From NCBI GenBank assembly GCA_017861355.1, contig JAGFXQ010000263.1:1-5685 (forward strand): a DNA stretch of 5,685 nt, in the 5' to 3' direction. This document shows, one piece after another, positions 1 through 5,685 of this stretch; positions within the stretch are counted from its first letter, which is position 1, and each line of letters begins with the position of its first letter. The position numbers and the translations under genes were made by a program. The notes under the pieces are model-generated. The model saw only the letters and a program-made list of their open reading frames with translations, was not told where the DNA came from and searched no databases. This DNA comes from Bacillota bacterium. Its GTDB lineage: Bacteria; Bacillota; Clostridia; Lachnospirales; Lachnospiraceae.

Positions 1-150
1 TCATAAGTTGTCAAATATCTAAATTTACCTTTTTTATTTCCTTATTCTACAAATGAAGTATGGCACTTATGTGGCATTTCAGGCATTTTATGTTAGCAGA
101 AGCAAAATTAAGGATTATGTAAGAGAATCTTAAGAAATCGGATTAGCGAA
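1..150. other. Non-coding stretch downstream of the purine operon, possible start of another promoter region
   Basis: No convincing gene is visible. On the minus strand a TTGACA hexamer (14-9) could be a -35 box for a gene beyond the window edge, and three GCC-containing boxes (AATGCC, AATGCC, AGTGCC on the minus strand, near 88-62) lie upstream of it, 9-11 bases apart. The -10 would fall outside the window, so this cannot be settled. Confidence 0.25.
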
Positions 151-151
151 A

Positions 152-191
152 GAGTTGCTTCCAACCGTATTCAGCGATTTAAAAGCAACTC
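152..191 (-). terminator. Terminator candidate after purD
   Basis: GAGTTGCTT and AAGCAACTC (arms 183-191 and 152-160) pair perfectly over 9 bp. Inside, AATCG and CGGTT add 5 bp with one G-U, leaving a 7-base loop. The stem begins 24 bases after the purD stop and is followed on the minus strand by TTTCGC, a short U run. The strong stem and its position make it the likely end of the purine operon; the weak U tract limits certainty. Confidence 0.5.
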
Positions 192-214
192 CTATTTATT
201 CTAACAATATTCTA

Positions 215-1486
215 TTATACTTCTTCAATTGCCTTACCGATATCATTACGCATGTATTTGTTATCAAAGCTGATCCAGCCTGTTGCTTCATAAGCCTTTC
301 TACGGGCCTCTTTCAGATCCTTACCGGTAGCTGTTATTCCCAGAATTCTTCCTCCATTCGTCACTACATTTCCCCCGGCAAGCTTTGTTCCGGCATGGAA
401 TACAAAGAAATCTTCTTTTCCTTGAAAATGCTCCAAGCCTGAGATAGGATAGCCCTTTTCATAATGCTCCGGATAGCCTTCCGCAGCAAGTACAACGCAT
501 ACGGCAGCGTTATCTTCGAAATCCAGAGCAATACTGTCAAGCTTACCATCGATACAAGCTTCGAACACCTCAATAATATCGTTCTTCATTCTTGGCAACA
601 CTACCTGAGTCTCCGGATCGCCAAAGCGTGCATTGTATTCCAGTACCTTGGGGCCTTCTTTGGTTAACATCAGTCCGACAAAGAGAATACCGACAAAATC
701 TCTGCCTTCTGCCTTCATCGCATCCATCGTGGGCCGATAAATATTCTTTCTGCAGAATTCATCTACCTCTGCCGTATAGAATGGACTAGGAGAAAAGGTT
801 CCCATACCACCGGTATTCAGACCACAGTCTCCATCCTTTGCCCTCTTATGATCCTGGGCGCTGGTCATAGGCAAGACACGGGTTCCGTCACAGAACGCCA
901 GTACAGATACCTCACGACCGGTCATAAATTCCTCAATGACAAGCTTATCACCGGCAGAGCCAAATTGCTTCTCCTCCATAATCTGATGTACACCGCAAAC
1001 AGCTTCCTCGTAATCATTGCAGATCAGTACTCCTTTGCCAAGAGCTAAACCATCTGCTTTCAAGACGGTCGGAAAGCCGGTGGTCTTCAAGTACTCGATC
1101 GCCTTTTCCGATGAAGTGAAGGTCTCATATCCCGCGGAAGGAATATGGTACTTCTTCATCAGATCTTTGGAAAATGACTTAGAGCCTTCAATAATCGCAG
1201 CATTCCTCCTTGGTCCAAAGACGCGAAGACCACGTTCCTCAAATACATCGACAATTCCACCCACCAGAGGATCATCCGGGCCGACTACGGTCAGATCAAT
1301 TCCTTCCCGTTCGGCAAAATCAGCCAGACCGATATAATTACTTACTGCAATATCCACACACTCTGCCAATTCAGTAATTCCTGCATTCCCAGGCGCGCAA
1401 TAAAGTCGATCTACCTTAGGACTCATTGCTATCTTTCTTACAATTGCATGCTCTCTTCCACCACTACCAATCACCAAAACCTTCAT
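215..1486 (-). CDS. purD: Phosphoribosylamine--glycine ligase (GAR synthetase)
   Basis: PurD joins 5-phosphoribosylamine and glycine, using ATP, to make glycinamide ribonucleotide, the second step of de novo purine synthesis in the cytosol. The 423-residue protein has the family's normal length. The N-terminal domain opens with GSGGREHA (residues 8-14) and GPDDPLVGGIVD (69-80). The ATP-grasp region shows EGSKSFSKD (100-108), LKADGLALGKGV (142-153) and VIEEFMTGREVS (183-194). The core has QDHKRAKDGD (211-220), NTGGMG (224-229) and EYNARFGDPETQ (283-294), and the protein ends with a typical RNDIGK segment. GLNTGGMG replaces the commoner GPNTGGMG; I take this as lineage variation. The ATG at 1486 is preceded by GGAGGG at 7-base spacing, which fixes the start. 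It is the last gene of the purM-purN-purD set and is separated from purN by 82 bases with a hairpin. No frameshift or missing motif is seen. Confidence 0.98.
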   Translation of the reverse strand: MKVLVIGSGGREHAIVRKIAMSPKVDRLYCAPGNAGITELAECVDIAVSNYIGLADFAEREGIDLTVVGPDDPLVGGIVDVFEERGLRVFGPRRNAAIIEGSKSFSKDLMKKYHIPSAGYETFTSSEKAIEYLKTTGFPTVLKADGLALGKGVLICNDYEEAVCGVHQIMEEKQFGSAGDKLVIEEFMTGREVSVLAFCDGTRVLPMTSAQDHKRAKDGDCGLNTGGMGTFSPSPFYTAEVDEFCRKNIYRPTMDAMKAEGRDFVGILFVGLMLTKEGPKVLEYNARFGDPETQVVLPRMKNDIIEVFEACIDGKLDSIALDFEDNAAVCVVLAAEGYPEHYEKGYPISGLEHFQGKEDFFVFHAGTKLAGGNVVTNGGRILGITATGKDLKEARRKAYEATGWISFDNKYMRNDIGKAIEEV

Positions 1487-1491
1487 TACTC

Positions 1492-1500
1492 AACCCTCCA
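1492..1500 (-). promoter_or_regulatory. purD: Ribosome binding site of purD
   Basis: GGAGGG on the minus strand, about 7 bases before ATG 1486, is a good match to the 16S rRNA tail and decides the purD start. It lies just downstream of the purN-purD hairpin, which does not cover it. Confidence 0.75.
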
Positions 1501-1515
1501 TATGATCAAAACACA

Positions 1516-1572
1516 AAAAACAGAAAGTAGAATTTGTAAATATCAAATCTACCATCTGTTTTTACATTCTAC
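1516..1572 (-). terminator. Large hairpin in the purN-purD gap (attenuator, processing site or weak terminator)
   Basis: AAAAACAGA (1516-1524) pairs with TCTGTTTTT (1555-1563), then after a 2x2 internal loop GTAGA (1527-1531) pairs with TCTAC (1548-1552), and TTT (1533-1535) with AAA (1545-1547) past a one-base bulge, giving about 17 bp. On the minus strand the stem's 3' side ends in TCTGTTTTTTGTGTTTT, resembling an intrinsic terminator with its U run partly inside the stem. A competing 8-bp stem joins AGTAGAAT (1526-1533) to ATTCTACT (1566-1573), reaching into the purN end. The gap then supplies the purD ribosome site. It could lower purD expression relative to purMN. Confidence 0.5.
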
Positions 1573-2195
1573 TTTAATTGTTTTACGATATTATCCTCAA
1601 TGATGATCTTGTGTTCTGCAATCAGACGTACTGCTTCGGGAAGAAGCTCCCACTCTGCCTGTTCCATCACTCTTCTTTGTAAAATCTCAGGAGTGTCCCC
1701 TTCCTCTACTGCTACTGATTTCTGAAGAATAATGGGTCCCGTATCCGTGCCCTCATCAACAAAGTGAACGGTTGCACCGGTTACTTTTACTCCACGGGCA
1801 AGTACTGCCTCATGTACCTTCAAGCCATAATAACCATCTCCGCAAAAGGAGGGAATCAGGGACGGATGAATATTAATAATGCGATTAGGATAGCTTCGAA
1901 CAACAGTGTCCGGAAGGATCAACAGGCAACCGGCCAGTACCACCAGGTCAACCTGATAATAGTTGATCAGTTTGAGCAGCGCCTCATCAAAAGAAGCCTT
2001 GTCCTCAAAGTCTTTTCGGACAATTGCTTCTGCCTTAATCCCATGGTTCATAGCACGTTCCAAGGCATATACATCTCTCTTGTTACTGATTACAACTTCA
2101 ATGCTTACTCCTGGAAGCTTACCCAGTTTCATCTGATCAATCAATGCCTGAAGATTCGTACCGGATCCGGATACCAGAACCGCCAGCTTTAGCAT
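1569..2195 (-). CDS. purN: Phosphoribosylglycinamide formyltransferase (GART)
   Basis: PurN transfers a formyl group from 10-formyltetrahydrofolate to GAR, giving FGAR, the third step of purine synthesis. The 208 residues match the family's usual size of about 190-215. The phosphate-binding start SGSGTNLQAL lies at residues 9-18 and ISNKRD at 36-41. The catalytic block NIHPSLIP (108-115) supplies the Asn and His corresponding to N106 and H108 of the E. coli enzyme. HFVDEGTDTGPIILQ (144-158) contains D151, matching catalytic D144. The ATG at 2195 overlaps the 3' end of purM by 7 bases (ATGCTAA), and an AGGGAG ribosome site lies inside the purM end, so the two are probably translationally coupled. 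The reading frame ends with VKQLK at the edge of a hairpin-rich gap. It is intact and ordinary. Confidence 0.97.
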   Translation of the reverse strand: MLKLAVLVSGSGTNLQALIDQMKLGKLPGVSIEVVISNKRDVYALERAMNHGIKAEAIVRKDFEDKASFDEALLKLINYYQVDLVVLAGCLLILPDTVVRSYPNRIINIHPSLIPSFCGDGYYGLKVHEAVLARGVKVTGATVHFVDEGTDTGPIILQKSVAVEEGDTPEILQRRVMEQAEWELLPEAVRLIAEHKIIIEDNIVKQLK

Positions 2196-3214
2196 AAGGT
2201 TACTCCCTTCGTGCCATTCACTGCCTCACCGACGATAAATGCTTTCTCACCCGCAGCAGTAAGTAGCTTCACTGCAGCATCCGCATCCCTATTGTCTACG
2301 GCGATCAACATACCGATACCCATGTTATAAGTATTATACATAACCTTCTCTTCGATGTCTCCATCCTTAGATAGCATCTGGAAGATCGGGGGGATGTCAT
2401 AGCTGTTCTTCTTCACCATTGCATGGATGCCTTCCGGAAGCATTCTCGGAATATTTTCATAAAATCCGCCACCGGTGATATGGCTGCATGCCTTTATCGT
2501 GATCTGTCCCTGCTTCAGGCTCTGCAATGCTTTCACATAAATCTTCGTAGGAGTCAGTAAGGTCTCTCCAAGGGTACCCCCTAAGGTCTCATAATAGGTC
2601 TCCAGTGTTTCTCTCTTCATACTGAATACCTTTCTGACAAGAGAATAACCATTACTATGAATTCCGGAGGAAGCAATACCAATTAATGTATCTCCATGCT
2701 TCATCTGTGATCCGTTGATCAAGTGCTTCTGGTCGATAATTCCTACCGCAAAACCGGCAAGGTCATATTCCTCGACCGGATAGAAACCGGGCATCTCCGC
2801 AGTCTCTCCACCAATCAACGCAGCTCCTGCCTGTTTACAGCCTTCTGCTACACCCTTTACGATCGTCGCGATCTTCTCCGGTTCGTTCTTTCCACAAGCA
2901 ATATAATCTAAGAAAAATAAGGGCTCCGCACCCGCACAAGCAATATCATTCACACACATGGCAACGCAGTCAATACCGATGGTATCATGCTTATCCAGGA
3001 TAAAGGCCAGTTTCAGCTTTGTTCCGACGCCGTCCGTACCGGATACCAAAGTCGGCTGTTCCATATTCTTGAAGCTTTCCAAGGAAAACGCACCGGAGAA
3101 ACCACCAATACCGCCCAATACTTCCTTACGCATCGTTCCCTTGATATGCTCCTTCATCAAGTCAACTGCTTTATAACCAGCTTCTATATCTACGCCTGCC
3201 TTCTTATAATCCAT
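2189..3214 (-). CDS. purM: Phosphoribosylformylglycinamidine cyclo-ligase (AIR synthetase)
   Basis: PurM closes the imidazole ring, converting FGAM to AIR with ATP, the fifth step of de novo purine synthesis. The 341 residues equal the usual PurM length of about 340-350. Motifs run in the expected order: DYKKAGVDIEAG (2-13), GGFSGAF (37-43), SGTDGVGTKL (58-67), GIDCVAMCVNDI (80-91), GAEPLFFLDY (95-104), IGGETAEMPGFY (134-145), SSGIHSNGYSLV (182-193), HITGGGFYENIPRMLP (245-260) and TYNMGIGM (295-302). The start at 3214 is supported by a strong AGGAGG 7 bases upstream. It is the first purine gene of the cluster; the neighbour upstream is an unrelated ABC permease 242 bases away, so transcription probably starts in that gap. 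Its stop overlaps the purN start. It is intact. Confidence 0.98.
   Translation of the reverse strand: MDYKKAGVDIEAGYKAVDLMKEHIKGTMRKEVLGGIGGFSGAFSLESFKNMEQPTLVSGTDGVGTKLKLAFILDKHDTIGIDCVAMCVNDIACAGAEPLFFLDYIACGKNEPEKIATIVKGVAEGCKQAGAALIGGETAEMPGFYPVEEYDLAGFAVGIIDQKHLINGSQMKHGDTLIGIASSGIHSNGYSLVRKVFSMKRETLETYYETLGGTLGETLLTPTKIYVKALQSLKQGQITIKACSHITGGGFYENIPRMLPEGIHAMVKKNSYDIPPIFQMLSKDGDIEEKVMYNTYNMGIGMLIAVDNRDADAAVKLLTAAGEKAFIVGEAVNGTKGVTLC
2196..2207 (-). promoter_or_regulatory. purN: Ribosome binding site of purN inside the purM end
   Basis: GAAGGGAG lies within the last codons of purM, before ATG 2195. With the 7-base stop/start overlap it points to translational coupling of PurM and PurN. 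Confidence 0.6.
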
Positions 3215-3221
3215 ATGCTTA

Positions 3222-3228
3222 ACCTCCT
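3222..3228 (-). promoter_or_regulatory. purM: Strong ribosome binding site of purM
   Basis: AGGAGGT on the minus strand stands 7 bases before ATG 3214. It is the best ribosome site in the window and decides the purM start. Confidence 0.85.
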
Positions 3229-3255
3229 AATTTGACTAAAACCGCCTAAGCCTTT

Positions 3256-3275
3256 TATGCTCACATTTTAGCATA
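3256..3275. promoter_or_regulatory. Small inverted repeat overlapping the purM -10; possible operator
   Basis: TATGCT (3256-3261) and AGCATA (3270-3275) form 6-bp arms around an 8-base centre, directly over the candidate -10 and about 42-60 bases before the purM start. The position suits a repressor site or a small leader hairpin, but a 6-bp palindrome in AT-rich DNA can arise by chance. Confidence 0.2.
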
Positions 3276-3293
3276 TCCTCATTCTTTTGTCGT
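3265..3293 (-). promoter_or_regulatory. purM: Candidate promoter for purM-purN-purD
   Basis: On the minus strand ACGACA (3293-3288) and TAAAAT (3270-3265) are 17 bases apart, a fair match to a sigma-A -35/-10 pair. An alternative -10, TATGCT (3275-3270), overlaps it. The predicted start point leaves a leader of about 40-45 bases before purM, too short for a purine riboswitch. The match is moderate; the main support is that a promoter is expected in this gap. Confidence 0.35.
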
Positions 3294-3343
3294 TATTTTT
3301 CCGAGGATAATTTCTTATGTAATTCATTAGTCGGTCTAATAGG

Positions 3344-3410
3344 TCAAGCAAGATATAATAAAGCTCTGATCGTATACACCAATCTTGCTTGAGTGTATAC
3401 GATCGGAGCT
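3344..3410. repeat. Nested inverted repeats forming a pseudoknot-capable hairpin; possible terminator of the ABC operon
   Basis: Arms 3362-3379 and 3393-3410 form an 18-bp inverted repeat with one mismatched position: G-U if transcribed from the plus strand, C-A from the minus strand. The 13-base loop is 3380-3392. Eleven loop bases (3382-3392, ATCTTGCTTGA) are perfectly complementary to 3344-3354 (TCAAGCAAGAT), just outside the stem. The order is therefore arm A, arm B, A', B', which allows either a pseudoknot or two mutually exclusive stems. On the minus strand the big stem follows the permease stop by about 46 bases and is followed by TTTATTATAT, so it may end the ABC transcript, although the U run is imperfect. 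A palindromic mobile remnant (REP or MITE-like) is an alternative; copies elsewhere in the genome would be needed to show that. Confidence 0.6.
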
Positions 3411-3456
3411 GGCGATCATGAATAAGCTTTATATTGATGATATATTAGCAACGGTT

Positions 3457-5034
3457 TTAAATCAGCTCGAAGAACCGCCTCTTTCCATAATGTAATATGA
3501 CCCAATACAGGCACACATCAAGGACGACCAGCACAGTGACATAACCCAGATAGGCCACTAATATATTCGGCATCAGCATCATTAGAGTGAATTGAATAAT
3601 TACGATTCCTATCGAGGAGAATACGGTGACCATGGAGGAAGCACTCTGTTTTACAACAATCGCTTCATTCGTCCAGTTAAAGTTCGGCAGAAGCAGATTA
3701 ATGATCAGCCCATAGAAGGAAACAAAGACGGAACATGCCGCCGCGATCAAGACCATAAGCAGAATCACCAAAAAATCTGCTTTCAAAGCAATGCCCAGAA
3801 TAACCGCATCGATGAGAGCCGGAGCCAATATGGTGAGATTCACCAGGATTTTCGCCAGGTAGATGATCCGTGGCTCAACCGGCAGGGATTTCAAAATCCA
3901 CAGATTCTTTCCCTCCATCGAGATCGAAGACATCGTAGTGCAGCACATCATGACGCAGAAGGAAATAATAGACGGACCAATCCCAGATCTTAAATTTGCA
4001 GGAATCTCAGGGCCGAATAATGTCTGTGTATCAACAAAAAATAATGAGATCGCTGCCAGTGTCAGCATTACAATACCGAAGGCTGTATTGGTTACATAGA
4101 TAGTGGAAGCAAAATAACGCTTCAGTTCCTTAAGATACAGCGCTTTCAAAGGAGACCCTGTCTTAATTCTGCCCATCTTGAAGTCAGCTCTTGTCTTCCC
4201 GGTCAGGATGGCAGTATTTAATTTCTTAAATACCATCTTAATCAGGATTGTATAGAGGAAGAATGCAATTGCCGAAATAGCGATAAATAACACGAAGGCG
4301 AAAAGGTCCTGATCCACCACTGCCATCGTGTATAATTTGGCAAGCGGATAGAGCGAATAAACCTGTGAGGTCAGATTTCGGCTCATCGTCACTAACTTCT
4401 CCCCGTCATCATCAATCGCAAAGGACATGGAAATAAAGATAGAAAGTATACCCATCGTGAGTATGATATTGAGCAAATTCGAGCGTCGGAATTTGGATGC
4501 CACATAGGCAATGATGGTTCCAATCACTGATGCAATCACGATCGGAATCAGGGGAAGAAACAAAATAGCGATCACACTGAAAACATAAAACAGTGCAGAG
4601 GGCCGTGCCAATATCCCGTAAGCCAGTGTCATCGGTAGCATAAGCATAGCTACAAAAAGCATATTGATACTATAGAGGATAATCAGTCTGCTGGCTACGA
4701 TGCCTCCTGTGCTGATTGGCATTGACATGACCATGTCGTAATCCCGGAAGCCAAAGACGGTTCCCTTAATCTTAAATATGGTTGTGATCAAAAGGACAAT
4801 GCAAGTGATTGACATAAACATCGGAGGCAGGACTTCAAGACTGTCAAACATAGCCAGACCACTGCCGATCATATAGCTGTATAGAAATGAAATTGCACTC
4901 ATAAGCAGTACAAACAATCCGATTCCAATATAAATCGCTTTCGGTTTTTTATTTCTCTTCGTTCCAATCGATAGCATTTCTCCAAGAACTGCCCAAAGCT
5001 GAACTCGGACCAAACGCATCACTTTTTTCATCAT
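3457..5034 (-). CDS. ABC transporter permease, large multi-spanning exporter subunit
   Basis: This is an integral membrane protein of 525 residues, with hydrophobic stretches at about 33-55, 72-88, 113-140, 147-178, 187-207, 244-268, 313-335, 353-370, 396-417, 420-448, 466-488 and 490-513, so roughly 10-12 membrane helices. It resembles the large permeases that pair with EcsA/NatA-like ATPases in Firmicutes (possibly Pfam ABC_tran_2; inferred, not searched). Two similar segments, DYDMVMSMPIST...ASRL (98-117) and NLWILKSLPVEP...LAKI (377-396), suggest two homologous halves, each with a cytoplasmic loop that could contact the ATPase. A basic loop at 269-310 separates the halves. The ATG at 5034 has AAGGGGG 8-9 bases upstream; a second in-frame ATG follows directly, so the start could be one codon later. 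It begins 25 bases after the ATPase stop and is surely co-transcribed with it. The substrate cannot be told. The gene itself shows no damage, unlike its partner. Confidence 0.9.
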   Translation of the reverse strand: MMKKVMRLVRVQLWAVLGEMLSIGTKRNKKPKAIYIGIGLFVLLMSAISFLYSYMIGSGLAMFDSLEVLPPMFMSITCIVLLITTIFKIKGTVFGFRDYDMVMSMPISTGGIVASRLIILYSINMLFVAMLMLPMTLAYGILARPSALFYVFSVIAILFLPLIPIVIASVIGTIIAYVASKFRRSNLLNIILTMGILSIFISMSFAIDDDGEKLVTMSRNLTSQVYSLYPLAKLYTMAVVDQDLFAFVLFIAISAIAFFLYTILIKMVFKKLNTAILTGKTRADFKMGRIKTGSPLKALYLKELKRYFASTIYVTNTAFGIVMLTLAAISLFFVDTQTLFGPEIPANLRSGIGPSIISFCVMMCCTTMSSISMEGKNLWILKSLPVEPRIIYLAKILVNLTILAPALIDAVILGIALKADFLVILLMVLIAAACSVFVSFYGLIINLLLPNFNWTNEAIVVKQSASSMVTVFSSIGIVIIQFTLMMLMPNILVAYLGYVTVLVVLDVCLYWVILHYGKRRFFELI

Positions 5035-5040
5035 GCTTGT

Positions 5041-5050
5041 CGCCCCCTTC
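5041..5050 (-). promoter_or_regulatory. Ribosome binding site of the ABC permease
   Basis: On the minus strand GAAGGGGGCG precedes ATG 5034 with about 8 bases between the G run and the start. It supports initiation at 5034, though the adjacent ATG at 5031 is also within range. It lies entirely within the 25-base gap after the ATPase stop. Confidence 0.7.
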
Positions 5051-5059
5051 TTGAAATAG

Positions 5060-5641
5060 CTATTTCTCTTCGATTAATTCCATGAATACTTCTTCAAGGC
5101 TGCTATTTCCCTTAACCTCTTCGGTTGTTCCATGGGAAATCAACTTACCGTTCTTAATAATCGCTATTTTATTACAGAGCTTTTCCGCTACCTCAAGGAC
5201 ATGAGTCGAGAAGAAAATAGCACTTCCTTCTTCGCATCGGTTCACCTCGTAGATATCCCCGATAAAGTTCAAATAACCAATTCCGGTCAGATGTTCATAT
5301 AGATCCGGGTTGTCAGGAATGTAAGCTGTCCGTTTCTTACAGCTTACCGGATCCTTCTTTATGGATATATTATCGATGGTTATCTCACCTTCTTCAAAGT
5401 CAAGTACGCCGGCGATTGCACGGATTGTGGTAGTCTTTCCAGCTCCATTATGTCCGATGAAGCCAAAGATATCTCCCTTCATCACTTCAAGATTCAAGTT
5501 CTCCACCGCTTTTTTGTCATTCTTATAGCTCTTCGAGAAATTCTTAATACTTAACATATTCATAATTTGTACCACTACTATTTCTCTAATCTCATCATAA
5601 GGCAGTGTAATATCGGTATGACAGTTAAAATACGCCTTCAT
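5060..5641 (-). CDS. ABC transporter ATP-binding subunit, internally deleted and probably non-functional
   Basis: This is an EcsA/NatA-like ATPase that would power the permease encoded just downstream. From MLSIKNFSKSY the frame shows a normal N-terminal ABC fold: Walker A GHNGAGKT (residues 63-70 counting from 5641), the D-loop-side segment AYIPDNPDLYEHLTG (106-120) where EcsA-like proteins have YIPE/D in place of a plain Q-loop, then GDIYEVN (128-134). The next residues, RCEEGSAIFFSTHVLEVAEKLC (135-156), belong to the region after Walker B and include the H-loop His147. The helical domain, the signature motif (SHGMKQK type) and Walker B with the catalytic Glu (LDEP) are all absent. From MLSIKN the product is about 165 residues against about 240 in the family. 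The join is in frame near 5236-5242. The expected starts at 5563 or 5557 have no clear ribosome site, and the frame continues upstream past 5641 to the window edge without a stop. I read this as a pseudogene or rearranged gene, unless the sequence is misassembled. Confidence 0.85.
   Translation of the reverse strand: MKAYFNCHTDITLPYDEIREIVVVQIMNMLSIKNFSKSYKNDKKAVENLNLEVMKGDIFGFIGHNGAGKTTTIRAIAGVLDFEEGEITIDNISIKKDPVSCKKRTAYIPDNPDLYEHLTGIGYLNFIGDIYEVNRCEEGSAIFFSTHVLEVAEKLCNKIAIIKNGKLISHGTTEEVKGNSSLEEVFMELIEEK
5236..5242 (-). other. In-frame deletion junction in the ABC ATPase gene
   Basis: The codons for GDIYEVN, which precede the helical domain, are joined directly to those for RCEEGSAIFF, which lie beyond Walker B. 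Comparison with the general EcsA-like layout implies that about 70-85 codons are missing. The frame is kept across the join, and the C-terminal part continues normally to its stop at 5060. Confidence 0.8.
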
Positions 5642-5685
5642 CGGATCCGTCTTACGGAGTATTGAGACTTCATTATCTCTGGCCA
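5564..5685 (-). other. Open in-frame N-terminal extension of the ABC ATPase, of unknown origin
   Basis: Reading the ATPase frame backwards from the expected start at 5563 gives about 40 further codons with no stop, up to the window edge. The segment includes RDNEVSILRKTDPM and YFNCHTDITLPYDEI, which look like ordinary protein sequence but match no part of an ABC ATPase that I recognise. The other two minus-strand frames both hit stops within the last 50 bases. No ribosome site stands before the ATG at 5641. Either the end of an upstream gene is fused in frame to the ATPase, or the ATPase initiates at 5563/5557 with a very poor site. The upstream protein is not identified. Confidence 0.55.

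Noticed and set aside
53..133. Plus-strand 26-residue frame starting MKYGTYVAFQ
   Set aside because: No ribosome site precedes it (TTCTACAA before the ATG) and it is too short to support.
155..442. Plus-strand reading frame of 95 residues
   Set aside because: It overlaps the purD 3' end and the terminator stem on the opposite strand, has no ribosome site, and its composition looks like a shadow of purD.
1764..2192. Plus-strand reading frame of 142 residues
   Set aside because: Lies wholly antisense to purN, a secure conserved gene, with no recognisable motif.
3274..3309. 7-bp inverted repeat TATCCTC/GAGGATA with a 22-base loop
   Set aside because: Short arms with a long loop and no link to a transcript end; expected by chance.
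3215..3456. Purine riboswitch or PurR-type control region upstream of purM
   Set aside because: No conserved guanine/adenine riboswitch core (TATA...AT, loop-loop elements) is recognisable, and the predicted leader is too short for one.
3592..3993. Plus-strand reading frame of 133 residues rich in Gln, Arg, His and Asn
   Set aside because: This composition is typical of an antisense frame of a membrane protein gene; it lies inside the permease gene and no domain is seen.
1..5685. CRISPR array, insertion sequence, tRNA or rRNA
   Set aside because: No regularly spaced repeats, transposase motifs or conserved RNA elements were seen on either strand.

Overview
The window looks like chromosomal DNA from a Gram-positive, Clostridia-type bacterium, most likely of the Lachnospiraceae/Lachnoclostridium kind. 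This is inferred from moderately AT-rich coding DNA, strong AGGAGG-type ribosome sites, purine enzymes of clostridial flavour, and an EcsA-like ATPase with a large multi-spanning permease, a pairing common in that group. All convincing genes lie on the minus strand, so transcription runs from the high-numbered end to the low-numbered end.

Reading in the direction of transcription, 5685-5060 holds the ATP-binding subunit of an ABC exporter. It is badly altered: about 70-85 residues, including the ABC signature and Walker B, are missing in frame, and its 5' end is open and in frame to the window edge with no ribosome site at the expected start. The intact 525-residue membrane subunit follows 25 bases later (5034-3457). 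The spacer 3456-3215 carries a striking 18-bp hairpin whose loop is complementary to a flanking segment (pseudoknot topology), followed by the likely promoter and ribosome site of purM.

Next comes a compact de novo purine operon: purM (3214-2189), purN (2195-1569, overlapping purM by 7 bases) and purD (1486-215). Together they cover three steps of IMP synthesis: GAR synthetase (PurD), GAR formyltransferase (PurN) and AIR synthetase (PurM). purH, which sits between purN and purD in the classical Bacillus order, is absent; an 82-base gap with a large hairpin takes its place. A stem-loop terminator candidate (191-152) follows purD, and 1-150 holds no convincing gene.

I see no CRISPR array, insertion sequence, tRNA or rRNA. 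The points most worth a second look are the double lesion in the ABC ATPase gene, the pseudoknot-capable spacer, and the hairpin in the purN-purD gap. The purine genes themselves look ordinary and intact.
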